Origin: an uncultured Eubacteriales bacterium
Lineage (GTDB): Bacteria; Bacillota; Clostridia; Oscillospirales; Oscillospiraceae
Direction of reading: 5' to 3'
Length of the DNA: 9,768 nt
NCBI GenBank assembly: GCA_958427375.1
Contig: CAUABY010000062.1
Coordinates: 1-9,768 of the forward strand
Every line of letters begins with the position of its first letter. Position 1 is the first letter of the stretch. Shown piece after piece: positions 5,920 to 9,768 of this stretch. Position numbers and translations under genes: made by a program. The notes under the pieces were generated by a model that ran no database searches, was not told where the DNA came from, and was given only the letters and a program-made list of their open reading frames with translations.

Positions 5920-7683
5920 TTACTTGCCGGCGGGGGCGGGAGCCTCGGTAGCTTCAGCTTCGGTGGCCTTTATCTTGGCAAGCTCCTCTTCCTCAAGCAC
6001 ACGGTAGGCGACCTTGCCGACGAGGGTCTTGGGCATGTCCTCACGGAACTCGATGTCATAGGGCATGGCGTACTTGGCGATGTGCTTGCGGCAGTAGTCC
6101 ATGAGCTGGCGCCTGGTCTCCTCGTTCGGCGCGGCGTCCGGCGTGAGCTTGACGAAAGCTTTCACCTTCTGCATCTTGTAGGAGTCGGGCACGCCGATGA
6201 CACAGCTCATCTGCACACAGTCGTTCGCGTCGAGAATGTTTTCGATCTGGCCGGGGTAGACGTTGTAGCCGGAGCTTATGATCATGCGCTTTGCACGGCC
6301 CTTGAAATAGATGAAGCCCTCGCTGTCCATGGTGCCGAGATCGCCCGTGTAGACCCAGGTGAGCCCGTCAGAGTGGCGGCGCAGAGTCTGCGCGGTCTCG
6401 TCGGGGTGCTTCATGTACTCTTTCATAACCGTGGGGCCGGCAAGCAGAATCTCGCCCTCTTCGCCATAGGGAAGCTCACGGTCGGTGCCGGGCTCGACTA
6501 TCTTTATGTAGGTGTCGGGGAAGGGCAGGCCGATGCTGCCTTCCTTGAACATGTGCGGCGGCGTCAGGCAGCAGGCGGTGACGGTCTCGGTGGTGCCATA
6601 GCCTTCGCGCACCTGAATGCTGGCGTGGTGGTCGTACAGGAATTTGTCAAACTTCTTCTTCAGCTCCACGGAGAGCGAGTCTCCGCCGGAGAACACGCCC
6701 TTGAGGCAGCTCAAATCCGCGCCGTTCATGCTCGGCAGGCGCAGCAGAGCTTCATACAGCGTCGGCACTCCGGCGATGAAGTTGCAGCGGTATTTAACAA
6801 TCTGCTTTGCATAGCTCTTGGCGGTAAAGCGCGGGATTAGGATGCAGCGGCCGCCCTGAGAGAGCATGGTGTGTATGCAAACGCCCAAACCAAAGCCGTG
6901 GAACAGCGGCATGGCGGCGAGCATCTTGTCACCGGGGCGGAACATCGGGTTCGCCGCGACAACCTGCTGGCCGAGGGCGTTGAAGTTCCTGTTGGTGAGG
7001 ACGATGCCTTTGGTGGTGCCGGTGGTGCCGCCGGAATAGAGGATGACGGCGGGATCGTCACCGCGGCGCTCTACCTTATAATTATAGAAGCAGGCGCTGC
7101 TGAGCTTCAAAAACTCGTTCCAGCGGATGACGGGCGCGTCGGCGGGGATTTTCTTTATCTTGCGCCCCTCAGTGAGCATGTAGCCCGCGCGGATGGTTGG
7201 GGAGAGCGCGTCCTTGACGCTGGCGATGATGATGTTGACGACCTTGGTGTTCTGGCGGACATTCTCAAACTTGTGGTAGAACTGGTCGAGTGTGATGGCG
7301 GTGACGCTCTCAGACTCGTTGAGGTAGAACTCAATCTCCTTCTCGGCGGAGAGTGGGTGAATCATGTTGGCAATGCCGCCCACGAGATTGACGGCGTAGA
7401 ACATGTAGATTGCCTGAGGGCAGTTGGGCATGGCGATGGTGACTTTGTCGCCCGCGCGCACGCCGATGGTTTTCAGCGCCTTTGCACAGCGCTCAATGGA
7501 CTGCACCAGCTCACGGTAGGTGGTGGACTTGCCCATAAAGTCAAAAGCGACGTTGTTGGGGTACTGCTTTGCGATATTGGCGACAGCCTCAAACATGGAG
7601 CCGTCAAAATAGTCAATATGGAGAGGCACGTCACCGACATAGTCTTTCCAGGGCATCTTAGCTGTTATTTCCATTGGTATCAT
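5920..7683 (-). CDS. Long-chain-type acyl-CoA synthetase (AMP-binding enzyme)
   Basis: This ANL-superfamily ligase activates a carboxylic acid with ATP to an acyl-adenylate and then an acyl-CoA thioester, in the cytosol. It is 587 residues long from ATG 7683. Core motifs are ILYSGGTTGTTKG at about 214-226 (ATP loop), PLFHGFGLG at about 259-267, GYGTTE at about 361-366, YTGD at about 445-448, the hinge/adenine-binding RMIISSGYNVYP at about 466-477, and PKTLVGK ending in the catalytic-type Lys near 557. The C-terminus is an Ala/Glu/Pro-rich tail of about 15 residues outside the enzyme fold. ATG 7683 has AAGGA seven bases upstream. ATG 7674 is an alternative, and a GTG at 7722 inside the upstream gene is unlikely. 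The gene lies 10 bp downstream of the E2-like acyltransferase, forming an operon. FadD-like layout suggests a medium- or long-chain acid, but the substrate is not determinable. Confidence 0.92.
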   Translation of the reverse strand: MIPMEITAKMPWKDYVGDVPLHIDYFDGSMFEAVANIAKQYPNNVAFDFMGKSTTYRELVQSIERCAKALKTIGVRAGDKVTIAMPNCPQAIYMFYAVNLVGGIANMIHPLSAEKEIEFYLNESESVTAITLDQFYHKFENVRQNTKVVNIIIASVKDALSPTIRAGYMLTEGRKIKKIPADAPVIRWNEFLKLSSACFYNYKVERRGDDPAVILYSGGTTGTTKGIVLTNRNFNALGQQVVAANPMFRPGDKMLAAMPLFHGFGLGVCIHTMLSQGGRCILIPRFTAKSYAKQIVKYRCNFIAGVPTLYEALLRLPSMNGADLSCLKGVFSGGDSLSVELKKKFDKFLYDHHASIQVREGYGTTETVTACCLTPPHMFKEGSIGLPFPDTYIKIVEPGTDRELPYGEEGEILLAGPTVMKEYMKHPDETAQTLRRHSDGLTWVYTGDLGTMDSEGFIYFKGRAKRMIISSGYNVYPGQIENILDANDCVQMSCVIGVPDSYKMQKVKAFVKLTPDAAPNEETRRQLMDYCRKHIAKYAMPYDIEFREDMPKTLVGKVAYRVLEEEELAKIKATEAEATEAPAPAGK

Positions 7684-7693
7684 CTCCCAATCC

Positions 7694-8581
7694 TTATTTG
7701 TATTCAAATCCGCTGGGCTCACCCAAGGGCCGGTCTAAAAGCTCAGGGTGCGCGAAGATGTACTTGACGAGCTTCAGACTGCGCGCGAAGTAGAAGCCGT
7801 CGGCTATGCGCTCGTCGAGCGTGGCGCCGAAATCTATGATGTCGCGCAACTCACGTGTGCCGTCGGGCATGAGCAGTTCTTCCTTGTGCAGCGTGCCGAG
7901 CGTTATCATGATGCTGTTTGTACCGTAGTTATTGAGGTGGTGGTAGACCGACGGGCAGCCGATGCTGCCGAGGTTGCTCAAAAGCACGGTGGAGTAGTTC
8001 GTATCACCCTCGGTGAGCGCCTTTGGCATGATGCCCCAGAAGTCCAACCAGCGGATGATGCGGAAAACAAGAATGCTGAATATGCGCGGGATTTTAGCGA
8101 AGCGGTCTATCCACTGGTCTATGCCGCCGGTGGAGTGCTCGCTTTTGCGGGTTTCGGTCACGTCACCGACGATGTGACGGCTGACGGAGTCGAGCGTGTC
8201 CTCGTCGCGCGCGGTCACGGTCAAAAGAGCCTCCTCCGCCCCGTCTGCAAAGCGGCGCTTGGCGATAAAGCTCAGGGTGATGTCAAAGCGCTCATAGGTG
8301 CGCCGCCCGGATATGTAGCGGTTCATAAGCGGGCGCTCCTTTATCATGCGCGCCACGCCCATGACAAACGCGTGAAACACGGTGGTCTTGTAGTCGGGGT
8401 GCTCGGCATTTTTCGCCTCAAGGAACTTTACAAGCTCGGTTGCGTCAATAACATCATGCAGGTATACTTCGCTGTCGGTGCGGTTGGGCATGAGGTTGGC
8501 CATAACGGTTTGCAGCCCGTTTGCCTGCACACAGCGTGCGTCGCGCCTGTCGCCGCGGCGGCGTTTTCTCTCTTCACTCAT
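7694..8581 (-). CDS. Stand-alone 2-oxoacid dehydrogenase E2/CAT-fold acyltransferase-like protein, catalytic His missing
   Basis: The 295-residue protein resembles the catalytic domain of dihydrolipoamide acyltransferases and chloramphenicol acetyltransferase, without the lipoyl and E1/E3-binding domains of a real E2. The C-terminal half carries the E2-like VLLSNLGSIG (199-208) and SIMITLGTLHKE (223-234), then the segment IIDFGATLDERIADGFYFA (248-266). This last part aligns with the E2 motif DHRxxDG, so the active-site His corresponds to Glu257, while Asp261-Gly262 are kept. The N-terminus is strongly basic (RKRRRGDRRDAR). A hydrophobic/aromatic stretch at about 162-187 is not typical of E2 and might contact membrane. 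The ATG at 8581 follows AGGGGA. No pyruvate dehydrogenase E1 or E3 gene is nearby. The direct neighbour is an acyl-CoA synthetase, suggesting a role with acyl-CoA. The activity is unknown. Confidence 0.8.
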   Translation of the reverse strand: MSEERKRRRGDRRDARCVQANGLQTVMANLMPNRTDSEVYLHDVIDATELVKFLEAKNAEHPDYKTTVFHAFVMGVARMIKERPLMNRYISGRRTYERFDITLSFIAKRRFADGAEEALLTVTARDEDTLDSVSRHIVGDVTETRKSEHSTGGIDQWIDRFAKIPRIFSILVFRIIRWLDFWGIMPKALTEGDTNYSTVLLSNLGSIGCPSVYHHLNNYGTNSIMITLGTLHKEELLMPDGTRELRDIIDFGATLDERIADGFYFARSLKLVKYIFAHPELLDRPLGEPSGFEYK

Positions 8582-8663
8582 TTATAATTCCCCTAACAAA
8601 ATTCTGAACCTATAGTTTGTTCTCTATTTTGGACTGTGTTCTCTTCTTTCTTTGCCACGTTGG

Positions 8664-8692
8664 ATTTTAAGCCTGCAAGTCAGAAATTGCAA
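8664..8692 (-). promoter_or_regulatory. Candidate promoter for the acyltransferase-acyl-CoA synthetase operon
   Basis: On the minus strand TTGCAA (8692-8687) is followed after 17 bases by TAAAAT (8669-8664). Transcription would start about 75-80 bases before the ATG at 8581. The -10 is one base off consensus and the -35 is two off. No matching operator was recognised. Confidence 0.45.
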
Positions 8693-8794
8693 GATATGAT
8701 TAAAAAAATTAAAGAAGTTTTAAGCCGTTTGGAGATATACTATTAGTAGAATAGGACAAATTACGTATATTGTATAAAAGTTTGCGCGTGAAGA

Positions 8795-8824
8795 TTGACG
8801 AATACGGGAAGATGATGTTATAAT
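8795..8824 (+). promoter_or_regulatory. Sigma-A-type promoter for the zinc-ribbon membrane protein gene
   Basis: TTGACG (8795-8800) and a perfect TATAAT (8819-8824) are separated by 18 bases, and TGT directly before the -10 makes an extended -10. The expected start near 8831 leaves a leader of about 55 nt before the ATG at 8887. Confidence 0.75.
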
Positions 8825-8886
8825 AAATTATGTATATGAGAAAAAGTTGAATGCTTTTTAAAATACAAAGAAAGTCAGGTGTCAAA

Positions 8887-9768
8887 ATGATTTGCAAATA
8901 CTGCGGCAACGTGATTAATGACGACGCCACTGCCTGCCCGTACTGCGGTACAGCTGTTTCTGACGGCTCATATGCCCAGAGCGACAATTTCAGCAGCGCG
9001 GCCTACTCTGACGGCGCTTACGATGACAGCGCGTATTCCGACAGCGCGTATTCCGACGGCGCATATGACAATGGCGCCTATGCCGACAGCTCCGCATCCT
9101 ATCAGGACGGGGGTTATTACGATGACTGCGGGGACTATGAGCAGGATGTGCCTGCGCCGAAGAAAAAGCTCAACGTGAAGCTGCCGAACATCAACGCCTC
9201 TATGATAGTCTCCATCGCCTGCGCGATTTTCAGTTTTATCTGCCTTGTGATGGTCAGCTCCATCAAGGCCGATATAGGGAAGAGCACGAAAACCGTGATG
9301 AATGGACTCAACGGCGTGTCGGCCAACATCTCTCAGATTGAAGATCGCATCAACGGCCTCGATACCACCGTGGCGAACGTGCAGCAGAACGCCTATAACC
9401 AGCTCGCCAGCCAAACCATCAACCTCACAAAGGATTTGATGAGCCTGACCGGGCCTGTCACGCTCAACAAGACCGCGCAGATGTTTATTGTCAAAGCCAA
9501 GGGCTCGCTCAACGTCAACTCATCCTTCGTCTGGCAGAAGTACAATGAGGCGACCAACGGCTGGGTGGATATAGTCTTTACCGGCTCGAATACCGCCAAC
9601 GAGCAGTACGGCCTGCGCCTTGAAAACAAAGCCCCGGTCGACGGCGAGTATGAGTCCGTGCTCTGGGCAAACGGCATCACCCAGGAGGCCGCGGGCACCT
9701 ACCGCTGTGTAATCAAGGATACCAACGGCATTACCAAGAACAGCTCTGAGGCAACAGTTTCCGTCACC
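8887..9768 (+). CDS. Zinc-ribbon, single-pass membrane protein with Tyr/Asp repeats and Ig-like domain (3' incomplete)
   Basis: The frame is open from ATG 8887 to the window end, giving 294 residues so far. AGGTG lies five bases before the ATG. Domains in order: a zinc ribbon with CKYC (3-6) and CPYC (17-20); a low-complexity acidic/Tyr region with six AYSDG-like pentapeptides (39-68) and further Tyr/Asp residues; a basic KKK patch near 97-99; one transmembrane helix (about 104-126); a polar stretch with coiled-coil character (about 127-172); and a beta-rich segment ending AGTYRCVIKDTNG, typical of the F-strand of an immunoglobulin-like fold (about 175-294). The basic residues before the helix predict the ribbon and repeats in the cytoplasm and the Ig-like part outside. 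No specific gene family is recognised. A surface or sensor role is possible but is only inference. Confidence 0.8.
   Translation, partial: MICKYCGNVINDDATACPYCGTAVSDGSYAQSDNFSSAAYSDGAYDDSAYSDSAYSDGAYDNGAYADSSASYQDGGYYDDCGDYEQDVPAPKKKLNVKLPNINASMIVSIACAIFSFICLVMVSSIKADIGKSTKTVMNGLNGVSANISQIEDRINGLDTTVANVQQNAYNQLASQTINLTKDLMSLTGPVTLNKTAQMFIVKAKGSLNVNSSFVWQKYNEATNGWVDIVFTGSNTANEQYGLRLENKAPVDGEYESVLWANGITQEAAGTYRCVIKDTNGITKNSSEATVSVT
9001..9090 (+). repeat. Six tandem 15-bp repeats coding for AYSDG-like pentapeptides
   Basis: Six in-frame 15-base units encode AYSDG, AYDDS, AYSDS, AYSDG, AYDNG and AYADS. The two central units (9031-9060) differ by one base in their last codon, while outer units differ more at third positions. 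This pattern suggests an older repeat with a recent duplication in the middle. Unit number may vary between strains. Confidence 0.85.

Larger units (their letters stand above)
8582..8886. other. Divergent AT-rich intergenic region
   Basis: This 305-base gap lies between divergent genes and is clearly more AT-rich than its flanks. It holds one candidate promoter on each strand. Weak inverted repeats occur at 8740-8754 (CTATT/AATAG) and 8841-8859 (AAAAAG/CTTTTT). No convincing small gene, tRNA or riboswitch was seen. Confidence 0.6.

Noticed and set aside
5848..7767. Long plus-strand open frames (5848-6840 and 6871-7767) over the acyl-CoA synthetase
   Set aside because: They lie opposite an intact AMP-binding enzyme, are rich in Val, Gly, His and Asp as expected of antisense frames, and have no ribosome site.
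7748..8587. 279-codon plus-strand open frame opposite the E2-like gene
   Set aside because: It is antisense to a coding sequence with recognisable E2-like motifs and an AGGGGA ribosome site; the plus-strand frame has neither.
9001..9090. Short regular repeats considered as a CRISPR array
   Set aside because: Units are contiguous 15-mers without spacers, in frame within a coding sequence, and encode a pentapeptide repeat.

Overview
The window looks like chromosomal DNA from an anaerobic Clostridia-type Firmicute, possibly Oscillospirales or Christensenellales, although the sequence does not fix the family. The reasons are the Shine-Dalgarno and sigma-A promoter sequences, a two-gene SufC/SufB-type Fe-S assembly locus with no cysteine desulfurase, a GlpP-family antiterminator, and an acyl-CoA ligase paired with a lone E2-type acyltransferase. 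No tRNA, rRNA, CRISPR array, insertion sequence or phage gene was found.

Region 1 (1-2592, + strand) is a tripartite TRAP transporter locus. It holds the last ten codons of a likely solute-binding protein (dctP), an 18-bp intercistronic hairpin, the small permease dctQ and the large permease dctM. About 130 bp downstream lies a GlpP-family RNA-binding antiterminator. This stretch looks visibly lower in GC than the rest of the window. A strong rho-independent terminator (2661-2724) closes it.

Region 2 (2770-5899, + strand) is one transcription unit. An extended -10 promoter (2771-2798) and a short leader with a GC-rich hairpin precede smsC/sufC (ABC-type ATPase), smsB/sufB (scaffold, overlapping smsC by 11 bp) and a cytoplasmic GH13 alpha-amylase-family enzyme 21 bp later. 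The first two genes fit the minimal SUF-like (SMS) Fe-S assembly system. The GH13 gene is an unexpected operon partner. A bidirectional terminator (5866-5899) separates this unit from the convergent Region 3.

Region 3 (5920-8692, - strand) is a two-gene operon read right to left. It starts with a lone 2-oxoacid-dehydrogenase E2/CAT-fold acyltransferase whose HxxxDG catalytic His is replaced by Glu, followed 10 bp later by a long-chain-type acyl-CoA synthetase. The two presumably act in one acyl activation or transfer process, but the substrates are unknown.

Region 4 (8582-9768) is a divergent AT-rich intergenic region with a candidate promoter on each strand. It is followed by an incomplete + strand gene for a membrane-anchored protein: N-terminal zinc ribbon, Ala-Tyr-Ser-Asp-Gly repeats encoded by six 15-bp units, one transmembrane helix, a coiled-coil-like stretch and an extracellular Ig-like domain that runs off the window.
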